Positions 46,228 to 54,621 of a stretch of 59,809 bases of DNA are shown here, piece after piece. A program made the translations under genes and the position numbers. This DNA is from Candidatus Sumerlaeia bacterium (GTDB lineage Bacteria; Sumerlaeota; Sumerlaeia; SLMS01; JAHLLQ01), in NCBI GenBank assembly GCA_028284075.1, contig JANQSL010000083.1, positions 1 through 59,809 on the forward strand. The letters are read 5' to 3'. Under the pieces are notes generated by a model. It searched no databases and was not told the origin of the DNA. It worked only from the letters and a program-made list of their open reading frames with translations. The first letter of the stretch is position 1. Every line of letters begins with the position of its first letter.

Positions 46228-46283
46228 CAACGCATTTGCGTTGACACCTCAAATGCGTTGCGAGAAACAACGCCATTGCGTTG
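46228..46283. repeat. Three operator-like inverted repeats upstream of the CMD promoter
   Basis: CAACGCATTTGCGTTG (46228-46243), a half-conserved CACCTCAAATGCGTTG (46245-46260) and CAACGCCATTGCGTTG (46268-46283). The outer two have arms CAACGC/GCGTTG. They lie roughly 65-135 bases upstream of the -24/-12 promoter, the usual place for enhancer-binding sites, and 40-100 bases before the activator's own start codon. Confidence 0.7.
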
Positions 46284-46324
46284 CTCAACCAGCTCAAAGC
46301 CCGGCGTAACCGCGAAAATCCTCC

Positions 46325-47935
46325 ATGAACCTCGAAGCACTTCAGCCCGTCATCACCGCCATGAATCAGGAGCGGTCCTGCGAACGAGTCATGCAGGCAA
46401 TTGTCAGTGGCCTCACGGAACGAGCGGGACTTGCGCTCGCGAGGGTCTGGATTCGGGGGCCAGGAGATGATTGTGAAACATGTCATCTGCGGGCGGAATG
46501 CCCCGACCGGACAGAGTGTCTTCATCTTGTTGCCAGTGCCGGTCACTCCGTTGCCGAAGGCCGCGAGCCATGGACAAAACTCGACGGTCGTTTTCGCCGT
46601 TTCCCCCTTGGAATCCGGAAGATCGGTCACATCGGTGCCACCGGTGATGGCGTACTCGTCGAGAATGTTCAGACAAATGATCGCTGGATCGCGGATCAAC
46701 ATTGGGCAGCCAAAGAAGGCATCAAAAGCTTCGCGGGTCACCCTCTCACTTTTCGCGGGGAGTTGCTTGGAGTCATGGGCGTATTCTGCCGCGAGGGGTT
46801 GAACGCCAGGTCCTTCCAATGGCTCCGAGTGTTCGCCGATCAGGCTGCCATTGCCGTCGCCAATGCTCGAGCCTTTGAAGAGATTGAACGTCTGACCCGT
46901 GAACTCCAGGACGAAAACGTTCTTCTGCGGGAGGAACTCGCTTCCGACTCCCATGGCGACAATGAACTCATCGGCACATCGGAAGCGATGCGGCACATGA
47001 AGCAGCAGATCGCACTGGTGGCGCCCACCGAAGCCGCCATCCTCATCCAGGGCGAGTCCGGCACGGGGAAGGAACTGGTGGCACGAGCCATCCATCGGCA
47101 AAGTCGAAGAGGGAACAATGCACTGATCAAAGTAAACTGCGCCGCCATTCCCAGGGATCTGTTCGAGAGCGAGTTCTTTGGTCACGTCAAAGGCGCCTTT
47201 ACGGGAGCCGTCCGGGACCGGGTGGGCCGGTTCCAGCTGGCGGACAGAGGAACACTGTTTCTCGACGAGGTGGGAGAGATCCCGCTGGAACTGCAGAGCA
47301 AACTGCTGCGCGTTCTTCAGGAGGGGGAATTCGAGCGAATTGGCGAGACTGGCACGCGCAAGGTCGACGTTCGGATTATTGCCGCGACAAATCGCGACCT
47401 CCGGGGGGAAGTCGATGCCGGCCGCTTTCGCGAAGACCTCTTCTATCGACTGAGTGTCTTCCCTGTCCTGGCTCCACCGCTTCGCGACCGCCGGGAGGAC
47501 ATTCCCGCTCTGACCAGCCACTTCCTGCAAGCCGCGTCTCTGCGTCTGAATCTCCCCTCCCCTGCCGTCAGTCTTGCTGAACTCGAGCGTCTTCGTGCCT
47601 ATCAGTGGCCAGGAAACGTCCGTGAACTCGCTCATGTTGTCGAGCGAGCTGTTATTGTTTCACGCGGCAAGCGCGCCGACTTTGAATTTCTCACCCGATC
47701 GGAAACCGTCGCAACGGCATCGACGGAACCGACTCATTCCGGCCCCGCGGATTCCTCCGCTCCCGTTCGCCGCGATACAGAGCTTCGACAGGAACAGATC
47801 AAGAATATCCGCCACGCACTGACTCAGGCTGAGGGCAGAGTTTACGGGCCCGGAGGTGCGGCTGACATTCTCGGAATTCCTCCCACAACACTCACGTCAA
47901 GAATTCGCCGCTGGGGAATCCGGAAGCCATCCTGA
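46325..47935 (+). CDS. Sigma-54 activator with N-terminal GAF-type sensor and four-cysteine motif
   Basis: A 536-residue enhancer-binding protein without a receiver domain. Residues about 1-185 form a GAF-like sensor containing C50, C53, C59 and C65 ([21 protein letters not shown] spacing C-x2-C-x5-C-x5-C), likely a metal or redox site. The AAA+ domain shows [19 protein letters not shown] (sigma-54 contact) and [11 protein letters not shown]. The C-terminal Fis-like HTH has [20 protein letters not shown]. It is closest in layout to FhlA/NorR-type activators. Divergent from the CMD gene with operator-like repeats between; no good Shine-Dalgarno stands before ATG 46325. Confidence 0.93.
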   Translation: MNLEALQPVITAMNQERSCERVMQAIVSGLTERAGLALARVWIRGPGDDCETCHLRAECPDRTECLHLVASAGHSVAEGREPWTKLDGRFRRFPLGIRKIGHIGATGDGVLVENVQTNDRWIADQHWAAKEGIKSFAGHPLTFRGELLGVMGVFCREGLNARSFQWLRVFADQAAIAVANARAFEEIERLTRELQDENVLLREELASDSHGDNELIGTSEAMRHMKQQIALVAPTEAAILIQGESGTGKELVARAIHRQSRRGNNALIKVNCAAIPRDLFESEFFGHVKGAFTGAVRDRVGRFQLADRGTLFLDEVGEIPLELQSKLLRVLQEGEFERIGETGTRKVDVRIIAATNRDLRGEVDAGRFREDLFYRLSVFPVLAPPLRDRREDIPALTSHFLQAASLRLNLPSPAVSLAELERLRAYQWPGNVRELAHVVERAVIVSRGKRADFEFLTRSETVATASTEPTHSGPADSSAPVRRDTELRQEQIKNIRHALTQAEGRVYGPGGAADILGIPPTTLTSRIRRWGIRKPS

Positions 47936-48067
47936 CACGTCCTCCTCTCCTGCATGAGCCGGCTCCCAAATGTTTACAAAGTATTGTTACTTGACGTTCT
48001 TCCGTCCACCCGGTGGTCATGAGTGGACGCTGGCGTTGCGTCCTATCCCCTTTCCCGCTGACCGATT

Positions 48068-48919
48068 TTGCCTGCACCGGTTCGCACACGCCACACACCA
48101 AAGCACGCCGCTCTTGCCGGAGCGGTGCTTGTTCTGTTTTCCCTTTTACTGCTCACTTCGCAATCCTCCTCCCCCGGATTCAGACCTGTCCGTTCGGTTG
48201 CGGTACATGTTTTTGCGCCTGTCATGAATGCCGGCTCCGTGATTAATGATTCCACGGCTCGCGCCATTGCCGGAGTCTTTGCCGCTGATCGGGTTCGCCA
48301 GGAAAACGAAGCGCTTCGCGCGGAACTCGCCCGGCTCCGGTCTGAACGAGCCGCAAGTTCGACGCGCGTCACGGAACTTGAAAGCGCCGTCGTGCTTGGA
48401 GAAAGCCTGCCGGAGATCTCCACGGATGTTCGTGCGGCGCGCGTGGTGGCTCCGGTCCCCGACGGAACCACTCGCAGACTGTGGGTTGATTTGGGTAACC
48501 CCGAGCTTGCCGAGGAGGGTCAGACAGTCCTCGGCCCCCGTGGAGTCATCGGACGCGTGCGGGAAGTGCATGGCCGCCATGCCATTGTCCAGCTTCTCAC
48601 GGATGCTGAAAGTCAGTGGGGAGGTGAATCCGCCGAGCGATCCGAAGGGGGCGTTGTGCATGGCACCGGAGACGATGACCGCCTGCGTTTTCGCCTTGAG
48701 CGAACAACAACCAGGCTTCAACCGGGAGATGAAGTGGTTACTTCCGGACTGCGCGGAAGTACTGTTCCGGCAGGACTTCCCCTCGGAGTTGTCCGAGAGG
48801 TCATTGTCGATGAAACGGGTGAACGCCATGCGGTACTCGATCTCATGGAAGAGGTGGAAACGCTTCGCCATGTTTACCTGCTTCCCGAACAACAGTTCGC
48901 ATGGCAGCCGCCGTCATGA
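48068..48919 (+). CDS. mreC: Rod-shape-determining protein MreC
   Basis: A 283-residue bitopic membrane protein scaffolding the elongasome in the periplasm. One N-terminal helix (HAALAGAVLVLFSLLLLTS), a coiled coil (AADRVRQENEALRAELARLRSE) and the beta-barrel domains follow: RVVAPVPDGTTRRLWVDLG, TVLGPRGVIGRVREVHGRHAIVQLLTDAESQ and GDEVVTSGLRGSTVPAGLPLGVVREV, all family signatures. The start is a TTG (48068) with no clear ribosome-binding site, so the N-terminus is uncertain. mreB is not upstream; mreD overlaps its stop. Confidence 0.9.
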   Translation: MPAPVRTRHTPKHAALAGAVLVLFSLLLLTSQSSSPGFRPVRSVAVHVFAPVMNAGSVINDSTARAIAGVFAADRVRQENEALRAELARLRSERAASSTRVTELESAVVLGESLPEISTDVRAARVVAPVPDGTTRRLWVDLGNPELAEEGQTVLGPRGVIGRVREVHGRHAIVQLLTDAESQWGGESAERSEGGVVHGTGDDDRLRFRLERTTTRLQPGDEVVTSGLRGSTVPAGLPLGVVREVIVDETGERHAVLDLMEEVETLRHVYLLPEQQFAWQPPS

Positions 48920-49473
48920 TCAACCGGCTGAGATATGAGCTGATTGTGAATGGCCGGCCCGCGCTTGCAGGCATGTTGCAGGGACTTGCCGGTATTGCAT
49001 TCATCAGCCTTTTGATCGGGCTTGTACCATTCACTGCTTCGGGCGCTCTTCCGCTTCTAGCCTGGTGTGCTTTAGCGTATGGCCGCCCCGCCGCATGGCG
49101 AATCGCGCTTCTGCTCACTCTTGCATGCGGTACCGACCTGCTTTCCGGGGCCGCTGTCGGCCGATCCATTCCTCCGCTGGCGGCTGCCATGCTGGCAGCA
49201 TCCTTTGTAACGGGTGTCGGAAATGAAGAACGCTGGCGGGCAGGACATGCGCTCTATACGGCTGTGGCAATTCCCGGCTGGTATCTTGGCACTTCAGTCT
49301 TTGCATTCGTCAAACCGACCTCCTTCGGGCCTGTTCCTTCGATTGCCACAGCCTTTATTTCATTTCTCGTTTTTTCAGTGGCATGTGCGGCCATTTCAAT
49401 TCCACGCGCTGTTCGTGTGTTGCGCTCTCCCGATTCGCACCGAGTCTCGCTTGCAGGTGTTGCAGCGCGATGA
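48916..49473 (+). CDS. mreD: MreD-like membrane protein
   Basis: A 185-residue membrane protein of five hydrophobic segments, located between mreC and rodA with ATGA overlaps at both ends. Segments include GLAGIAFISLLIGLVPFTASG, LPLLAWCALAYG, AAWRIALLLTLACGTDLLSGA and IATAFISFLVFSVACAAI. MreD proteins diverge strongly and are known mainly by position, topology and length (150-190 residues), all of which fit. The GTDLLSG stretch recalls the conserved GxxxDxxxG of MreD. I rely on context more than sequence identity. Confidence 0.72.
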   Translation: MINRLRYELIVNGRPALAGMLQGLAGIAFISLLIGLVPFTASGALPLLAWCALAYGRPAAWRIALLLTLACGTDLLSGAAVGRSIPPLAAAMLAASFVTGVGNEERWRAGHALYTAVAIPGWYLGTSVFAFVKPTSFGPVPSIATAFISFLVFSVACAAISIPRAVRVLRSPDSHRVSLAGVAAR

Positions 49474-50660
49474 GCATCGCCGAAGCGCCGATTATCGATG
49501 TTCGTACCAGTGCCCGCGATGCGAGACGCAGCGGTCCCATGGAGAAGCCTCCGGTTTCCCACAGCGGCTTTCTTGAGTCTCTCCGTTACCTCGACCTGAC
49601 GCTGATCTGCTGCATTCTGACCCTCACGGGATTCGGATTGCTCATGCTTTTCGGGACCGTTCATCGCGCTCCAATGCTGCAGGGAGCGGTCGATCGCCAG
49701 ATCATGTGGTTCGGCGTGGCTCTCTGCGGACTCGCACTCACGCTCGTGCTCGATTATCGCTGGCTGGCCAAAATGGCTCCCGCCGCCTGGTGCATCAATC
49801 TGGGCTTGTTGATCGCGGTCCTGGTGATCGGCCGGGAAATCAATGGTGCAAGATCCTGGTTTCGTATCGGGCCTCTCAGCTTCCAACCAGCGGAAACCAT
49901 GAAGATTATCACGGTGCTGATGGTTGCACAGTGGTTCGCTCTTCGGCCTGACGGTATCCGCCGCCTGCGAGACCTGATCGTGCCGGCACTTCTCTGCTTT
50001 GTGCCGATGCTGCTGGTTCTGAAGCAGCCGGATTTGGGAACAGCCTCTCTCTTTGGAGTTGTTTTCATCGCCATGGTCTTCTGGGCGGGTATCCGCCGGA
50101 GAATTCTGGTGGGACTGTTCATTGCGGGAATCTTCTGTGCCGCAAGCGCGTGGCCGGTTCTCAAAGACTATCAGAAGGCGCGCATTCTGACCTTTGTCGA
50201 TCCGGGACGAGATCCACAGGGTGCGGGTTATAATGTCATTCAGTCCATGATTGCGGTCGGGGCCGGCGGCTTCAGCGGTCATGGCATCGGAGAGGGCAGC
50301 CAGGGCACCTTTCGATACCTTCCGGAAGCTCATACCGACTTCATCTTTGCGAGCACGGTCGAACAAACGGGTTTTCTCGGGGCCTTTGTGCTGCTGACAC
50401 TTTACGGCGTCCTCATCTGGCGAGCCAGTTCCGCCATGTATCATGCCCGCGATCGTTTCGGCGGACTCATGGTGGCAGGCCTCACCGCCATTATCGTCGG
50501 ACACGCAATGCTCAATATCTGCATGAACATCGGTCTGTTCCCGGTTACCGGTCTCCCGCTTCCGTTCATGAGCTATGGCGGTTCCTTCCTCCTCTCCATG
50601 TATGTGATTGTCGGGCTGATCCTGAATGTCAGCATGCGGCGATTCGTGTTCAACGGCTAA
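49470..50660 (+). CDS. rodA: Peptidoglycan glycosyltransferase RodA (SEDS family)
   Basis: A 396-residue polytopic SEDS glycosyltransferase that polymerises lipid II during cell elongation. Signatures: INGARSWFRIGPLSFQPAE, LKQPDLGTASLF, the GYNVIQSMIAVGAGGFSGHGIGEGSQ loop, FRYLPEAHTDFIFA and TGLPLPFMSYGGSFLLSM. The N-terminus has a variable cytoplasmic extension of about 30 residues. It overlaps mreD by four bases. The partner transpeptidase PBP2 (mrdA), usually just before rodA, is missing here. No terminator is obvious after it. Confidence 0.95.
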   Translation: MSIAEAPIIDVRTSARDARRSGPMEKPPVSHSGFLESLRYLDLTLICCILTLTGFGLLMLFGTVHRAPMLQGAVDRQIMWFGVALCGLALTLVLDYRWLAKMAPAAWCINLGLLIAVLVIGREINGARSWFRIGPLSFQPAETMKIITVLMVAQWFALRPDGIRRLRDLIVPALLCFVPMLLVLKQPDLGTASLFGVVFIAMVFWAGIRRRILVGLFIAGIFCAASAWPVLKDYQKARILTFVDPGRDPQGAGYNVIQSMIAVGAGGFSGHGIGEGSQGTFRYLPEAHTDFIFASTVEQTGFLGAFVLLTLYGVLIWRASSAMYHARDRFGGLMVAGLTAIIVGHAMLNICMNIGLFPVTGLPLPFMSYGGSFLLSMYVIVGLILNVSMRRFVFNG

Positions 50661-51007
50661 GGCCCGTTTCCAAAAGTCAGAGATGAGGGTGAGTGGGCGC
50701 GCGCCCGGGTGTGGCGATGTGTTGGTCTTGCGTGGTGGTTCTTTCATTGTCTTGCGACAATCGCCAGAGTGTTTCCTCCGGCGTGGTGTCTTGCTGGGTC
50801 AGGCCTGACGCCGGGAAGTGAACCACAGGTCGTTTTCGATTTCAGGAATCCGTGGGAAATATGGGAGGAATGGGAAATTTTAACGAGAAAGGCTGTTTTG
50901 GGAGGAATGGGAAATATGGAAACGAGTCGCCAGCCGGTCCCGCTCTTGTGCGTCTCCATGCATCATTTCCTCTTGGTCTCCTTCCTTCCGATCCGTGTGC
51001 TCGGGTC
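50661..51007. other. Intergenic region with GGGA-rich direct repeats
   Basis: 347 bases without a supported gene. It contains the palindrome GGGCGCGCGCCC (50695-50706) and the repeat block at 50854-50926 described separately. No tRNA, terminator or strong promoter was recognised. Confidence 0.6.
50854..50926. repeat. GGGA-rich direct repeat block
   Basis: GGGAGGAATGGGAAAT occurs at 50863-50878 and 50900-50915; GGGAAATATGG occurs at 50854-50864 and 50909-50919; AACGAG follows each unit (50882-50887 and 50921-50926). The unit spacing is 37 bases. The block creates a spurious Gly/Met/Asn-rich reading frame ahead of the next gene. Confidence 0.75.
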
Positions 51008-52627
51008 ATGAACGGTGACCTTTTTCTTCGCGAACCACAGCCGCTTCAGCGCTGGGAGCTTCCCGCCGTTCTTCTCGTCACTGTCCTGGGCGGCATTCTC
51101 CGGCTCTGGTCCATTGGGGACGTTCCGCCCGGGCTGTGGTACGATGAAGCCATTATCGGCCTTGGTGTCCTGAAGATCCTCCGCGAACCGGGTCTTCCCA
51201 TCTTTTTCATGCTGCAGGGACATGCGGAAGAACCGCTCTTCTATTATCTCAATGTTCCGGGTGTTTTGATCGGGGGCGCGAATGGTCTGTCTCTGCGGGT
51301 TACAAGCGCGATCATCGGGACTCTGACCGTTCCGGCCGTCTGGTGGAGTGCACGTCAGTTTCTGGATCCAAAGCGCGCGCTTCTGGCGGCGATCATCTTT
51401 GCCGGAATGCGCTGGCATGTTCACTTCTCCCGCCTGTCGTTTCGCACGCTATTGAGTCCGATTGCGTGTGCACTCATCACAGGGTTCCTGGCTCGTGCCG
51501 TCCGTTCGTGGCGGAAAAGCGACCTGATCGCCGCCGGAGCACTCACAGGGCTTGGCTTGTACACCTATCTCTCGATGCGGCTTTATGTCATCATTGCCGC
51601 GCTGTCTCTCCTGACGGGGTGGTGGATCATGCGGGCGTGTCCGATACGCAGGCTGGCGTTGTGGGCAGCCGCTGCAGCCATGGTGTTTCTGCCGCTGGGA
51701 ATCGACTACATTGTTCATCCCGAACACTTCTCCGCACGCCAGGGGGAGGTGACGGAGAACATGTCGGCAGGGCTCGTTGCAAAGCAGGTTCGCGATATTG
51801 CTCTCATGCCCGCCTTTCGGGGAGATCACGTCGGGAAGCATAACGTTCCCGGATCACCGAGGTTCCTGCAGACGTATGTGTTGGGGAGCGATGTGGAGGA
51901 TGCACATGCGCGGTGGATCGATGCGAGCCGCTCACGGGAGGGCGCACCCGATCGCCATGGCACGGGTCTCCCGGTATTCGACCTGTTGACCGGTATGGTC
52001 TTTTATGTCGGCGTTGTTCTTGTGATCGCTGCAGCGATCCGCAGGGAATGGCCGGCGATTCATCTTCTGCTTTGGCTGACGATTGGCAGCCTTGCGTCCG
52101 TTCTCTCTTTTGGCGCGCCCAACATGCTTCGATTACTCTATCTCGCGCCGGTGGCTGCGATGATTCTCGCCTGCGCAGCGGAATGGATTGCACGGCGAAC
52201 CGGTATGAAGCCGCGTGTTCAGCTTTCACTTCTCGTGGCCTTCTCAGTCTGGTTTGTGGCGGGCGAATCCTATCGTTATTTCCAGCTGTGGCCGAAGCAT
52301 CCAGCGGTTTGGGGCGAGTTTAATTCGGCCTTTGCCGAGGCGGCTCAAACTCTTCGCACTCAGAGCGATGCGCCGTCGACAATCGTTGTGCCGGAGTACA
52401 TCCTGAATGCTCCCACGTTTGAGTTCGAATCCGACGTCATTCGCGAGCGCCTGAGAGGCGATGCATCTGATGAGATACCAGCGGAGGCTTGGTGGCTGGC
52501 TCCCGCTCCTCCGTGGCCTGGGCTGAAAAGTCTGCCACAGCCGGCGGTTCCGATCCTTGAGTTGAGGGACAGGAATGGCGAAACGTGGGCTCGTGTTTTT
52601 GAGACAAAGGAAAACGGGCCGGAGTAA
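51008..52627 (+). CDS. GT39/ArnT-type integral membrane glycosyltransferase
   Basis: A 539-residue polytopic protein of the dolichyl-phosphate-mannose/ArnT-like GT-C family. After the first helix (LPAVLLVTVLGGILRLW) the catalytic loop PPGLWYDEAIIGLG contains the expected Asp (D-E), and EPLFYYLNVPGVLIGG the next family segment; WSARQFLDPKRALLAAIIFAG and many further helices follow. Family members move a sugar from a polyprenyl-phosphate donor onto protein or lipid in the periplasm. I choose ATG 51008; upstream codons fall in the repeat block. The gene ends inside a bidirectional terminator. Confidence 0.85.
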   Translation: MNGDLFLREPQPLQRWELPAVLLVTVLGGILRLWSIGDVPPGLWYDEAIIGLGVLKILREPGLPIFFMLQGHAEEPLFYYLNVPGVLIGGANGLSLRVTSAIIGTLTVPAVWWSARQFLDPKRALLAAIIFAGMRWHVHFSRLSFRTLLSPIACALITGFLARAVRSWRKSDLIAAGALTGLGLYTYLSMRLYVIIAALSLLTGWWIMRACPIRRLALWAAAAAMVFLPLGIDYIVHPEHFSARQGEVTENMSAGLVAKQVRDIALMPAFRGDHVGKHNVPGSPRFLQTYVLGSDVEDAHARWIDASRSREGAPDRHGTGLPVFDLLTGMVFYVGVVLVIAAAIRREWPAIHLLLWLTIGSLASVLSFGAPNMLRLLYLAPVAAMILACAAEWIARRTGMKPRVQLSLLVAFSVWFVAGESYRYFQLWPKHPAVWGEFNSAFAEAAQTLRTQSDAPSTIVVPEYILNAPTFEFESDVIRERLRGDASDEIPAEAWWLAPAPPWPGLKSLPQPAVPILELRDRNGETWARVFETKENGPE

Positions 52628-52644
52628 ACACTCCGGCCCGTTCG
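52611..52644. terminator. Bidirectional Rho-independent terminator
   Basis: ACGGGCCGGAGT (52614-52625), loop AAAC, ACTCCGGCCCGT (52630-52641): a perfect 12-base stem. The stop codon of the GT39 gene lies inside it. Read leftward the stem is followed by TTTT, so it also ends the phosphatase transcript. Confidence 0.88.
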
Positions 52645-52668
52645 AATCCCGTCTGAGATGGAGGCAGG

Positions 52669-53391
52669 CTACTTCTTCTTTGTCGTTGTCTTCTTCTTCT
52701 TTGAAGAAGTGGCCTTCGACGTTGCCTTTTTCTTCGTGGCTTTCTTTGCCGCGGTTTTCTTTGCGGCCGGCTTGCCTTTCGCTGCTCTGGGTTTGGCGGT
52801 CGATTTTTCGCCACCGGCTTTTGCTTTCGAGCTGCCGACGGAAGAGGCCGCCTTTGACGGCTTCGGCGGGACCCATTTTTCGTGCTTAACGGACCGATCC
52901 ACGGGGGCGTGGATGGAATCCATCTCGCAAAGCTTTTCAATGGCCAGTTTGATCTCGCGGAAGACGCGCTTGTAGACTTCGAGCGTCGCCCCCATGGGGT
53001 CGGTGATTTGATAGTTCTTCAGGTCACTCTTGGTGTATTCCTTGAGAAGAAACGTTTTGTCGCGAGCGTCCTCGGCCATGCGAAGGGCGAACTGTACATG
53101 AAAAGGCGTCATGCCCAACACGAGGTCGGCCTTGCGCAGCATTTCAGGTGTCAGAGGTGCGCTGCGGTGCTTGCGGACATCGATTTTGACCGAGTCCATG
53201 ACCTGAACCGCTTCCGGGGTCGGCAACAGCCCGGGAATCGTCATGACACCGGCGGTCTTCACTTCGATGTGTTTGACGTGGTTTTCTTCGAGGTAGTTCT
53301 CAAGCAGCCCCTGAGCCATGGGACTGCGGCATGTGTTGCCGGTGCACACGAAAACAACCGTCCGCTTTTTTTTCCGCTTCGACAGAAGCAT
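52669..53391 (-). CDS. Low-molecular-weight protein tyrosine phosphatase with a histone-H1-like basic tail
   Basis: A 240-residue protein. Residues 11-170 are a low-molecular-weight phosphatase domain: P-loop VCTGNTCRSPMA with nucleophile Cys16 and Arg22 (C-x5-R), and general acid Asp131 in ITDPMG. LMW-PTPs dephosphorylate tyrosine (or arginine) on proteins, often opposing capsule kinases. From residue 178 the protein changes to an Ala/Lys/Ser/Thr tail (AAKKTAAKKATKKKAT...) ending in KKK, as in H1-like proteins. Such a tail is not usual for this family. The tail should bind nucleic acid or acidic polymers (inference). It is followed by the bidirectional terminator; lptF/G ends 29 bases before its start. 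Confidence 0.9.
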   Translation of the reverse strand: MLLSKRKKKRTVVFVCTGNTCRSPMAQGLLENYLEENHVKHIEVKTAGVMTIPGLLPTPEAVQVMDSVKIDVRKHRSAPLTPEMLRKADLVLGMTPFHVQFALRMAEDARDKTFLLKEYTKSDLKNYQITDPMGATLEVYKRVFREIKLAIEKLCEMDSIHAPVDRSVKHEKWVPPKPSKAASSVGSSKAKAGGEKSTAKPRAAKGKPAAKKTAAKKATKKKATSKATSSKKKKTTTKKK

Positions 53392-53419
53392 TTATTCAGG
53401 CCTCCGTTACTCTTCGATT

Positions 53420-54508
53420 CTATCGCTTCCAGATCATTGTGGCTCCGATAACTCCAAACAAAACGTTCGGGAACCATGCCACAATAACCGGGGGCAGTCC
53501 GATATCGGCTTCCGCAATTTCGTGCGAAAGCATTGTCACACCATACCACGCGGCAATCCAGGCAAGCCCTCCACCGAATCCCGCGATCGCCCCAAGGGTC
53601 TTTGGTGAAATCCCGTGGGCGCACATGAGAAGTCCGATAATCGCGATCCCGGTCAGGAGCGCAAACCGCTCATGCAATTGCATCCATAGTTGGGAAGTGT
53701 CCTTCCCCTGCGCGTCAATGAGCTTTATGTAGGCGCGGAGTTCCAACATGGACATCGTTCGCGGATCATCCAGCTTTCCGAGAAACTGACTTAATTTCGG
53801 TTCCAGTTCGACGCGGTAACGGCCTTCGCGAAAGTATTCTTTCAAATGACCGTTTTCATCGAACTTGCGGACCGTTGCGTCGAGAAAGACCCATTTGTTT
53901 TCGACTCGATCATCAAGTTCGGCACTCACGGCGCGAACGATCTTGCGCGGCGACCGTGTCTCCGGGTAGAGTTCAATCACTGTTGGTTCGGTCATGCGCT
54001 CCGCGGCCGAATCGAAACTCTCAATGATGTAGATACGGTCTTCGCTTCCGCGCTGGTAGATGTTTTCGCTGCGGGTGATGTCCTTCCCCTCGATGATGGA
54101 CTCTTCAACGCGTTCAGCGAAGCGCCGCGCCTTTTGTGCAAATAGTTCGTTCGCGCCAATGGACAGGATCGCGAGTAACACACTGCAGGCTATCAGGGGC
54201 CGGGAAATGCGGAAGGGTGACAGTCCGCCCGCCATCCAGGCGAGTGTCTCGTTGAGCCGCGCCTTGCGGGTCGCAACCCACAGAATTGCGGCGGCGGCGG
54301 CCAGCACCAGAACCTCGATGAAAAAGCTGGGAAGCCTCAGCAGGTAGTACAGCATGATCCAGTGAAAACCGACGCCGTTCCCAATGACCTCCCCGAGACT
54401 TCCCACGAGGGTGTCTGCAAGAAACAGTATGGCCATCAGAGCCATCAAGGCTCCGAGGGTGCGGAAGAAGTCTCCCGCCATGTCCCGGTCAAGCAGACTG
54501 AAAATCAC
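53420..54508 (-). CDS. LptF/LptG-family permease
   Basis: A 362-residue inner-membrane component of the lipopolysaccharide transport (Lpt) ABC system. N-terminal MIFSLLDRDMAGDFFRTLGA, helices at about 15-37, 55-78 and 100-122 (DETLAWMAGGLSPFRI coupling motif region), a central periplasmic beta-jelly-roll domain (about 135-265) and three C-terminal helices (including LLMCAHGISPKTLGAIAGFGG) match YjgP/YjgQ. Both LptF and LptG share this plan, so I cannot choose. It implies an outer membrane with LPS or a related lipid. It precedes the phosphatase gene in the same direction. Confidence 0.9.
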   Translation of the reverse strand: MIFSLLDRDMAGDFFRTLGALMALMAILFLADTLVGSLGEVIGNGVGFHWIMLYYLLRLPSFFIEVLVLAAAAAILWVATRKARLNETLAWMAGGLSPFRISRPLIACSVLLAILSIGANELFAQKARRFAERVEESIIEGKDITRSENIYQRGSEDRIYIIESFDSAAERMTEPTVIELYPETRSPRKIVRAVSAELDDRVENKWVFLDATVRKFDENGHLKEYFREGRYRVELEPKLSQFLGKLDDPRTMSMLELRAYIKLIDAQGKDTSQLWMQLHERFALLTGIAIIGLLMCAHGISPKTLGAIAGFGGGLAWIAAWYGVTMLSHEIAEADIGLPPVIVAWFPNVLFGVIGATMIWKR

Positions 54509-54547
54509 TGTCGGTGAAAGTCCTCTGAAAGGCTCAGCATGGTGCCG

Positions 54548-54584
54548 AAAAAAAAGAAAGGCGCGCGGAACCGCAACGCCTTTC
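54548..54584 (-). terminator. Terminator of the rpsF-ssb-rpsR-rplI unit
   Basis: GAAAGGCG/CGCCTTTC (54556-54563 with 54577-54584) forms the stem; on the minus strand it is followed by eight or more T's (54555-54548). It lies 38 bases after the rplI stop. Confidence 0.88.
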
Positions 54585-54621
54585 TCCCCAAATCAATCTT
54601 ATGCCGTGGATCAGGCGTTTA

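Noticed and set aside
50695..50706. GGGCGCGCGCCC palindrome as an rodA terminator
   Set aside because: There is no room for a loop in the palindrome and no T-run after it.
52636..52656. tRNA T-loop-like GTTCGAATCC
   Set aside because: The bases belong to the 12-base terminator stem and its flank; no acceptor, D or anticodon arms can be built around it.
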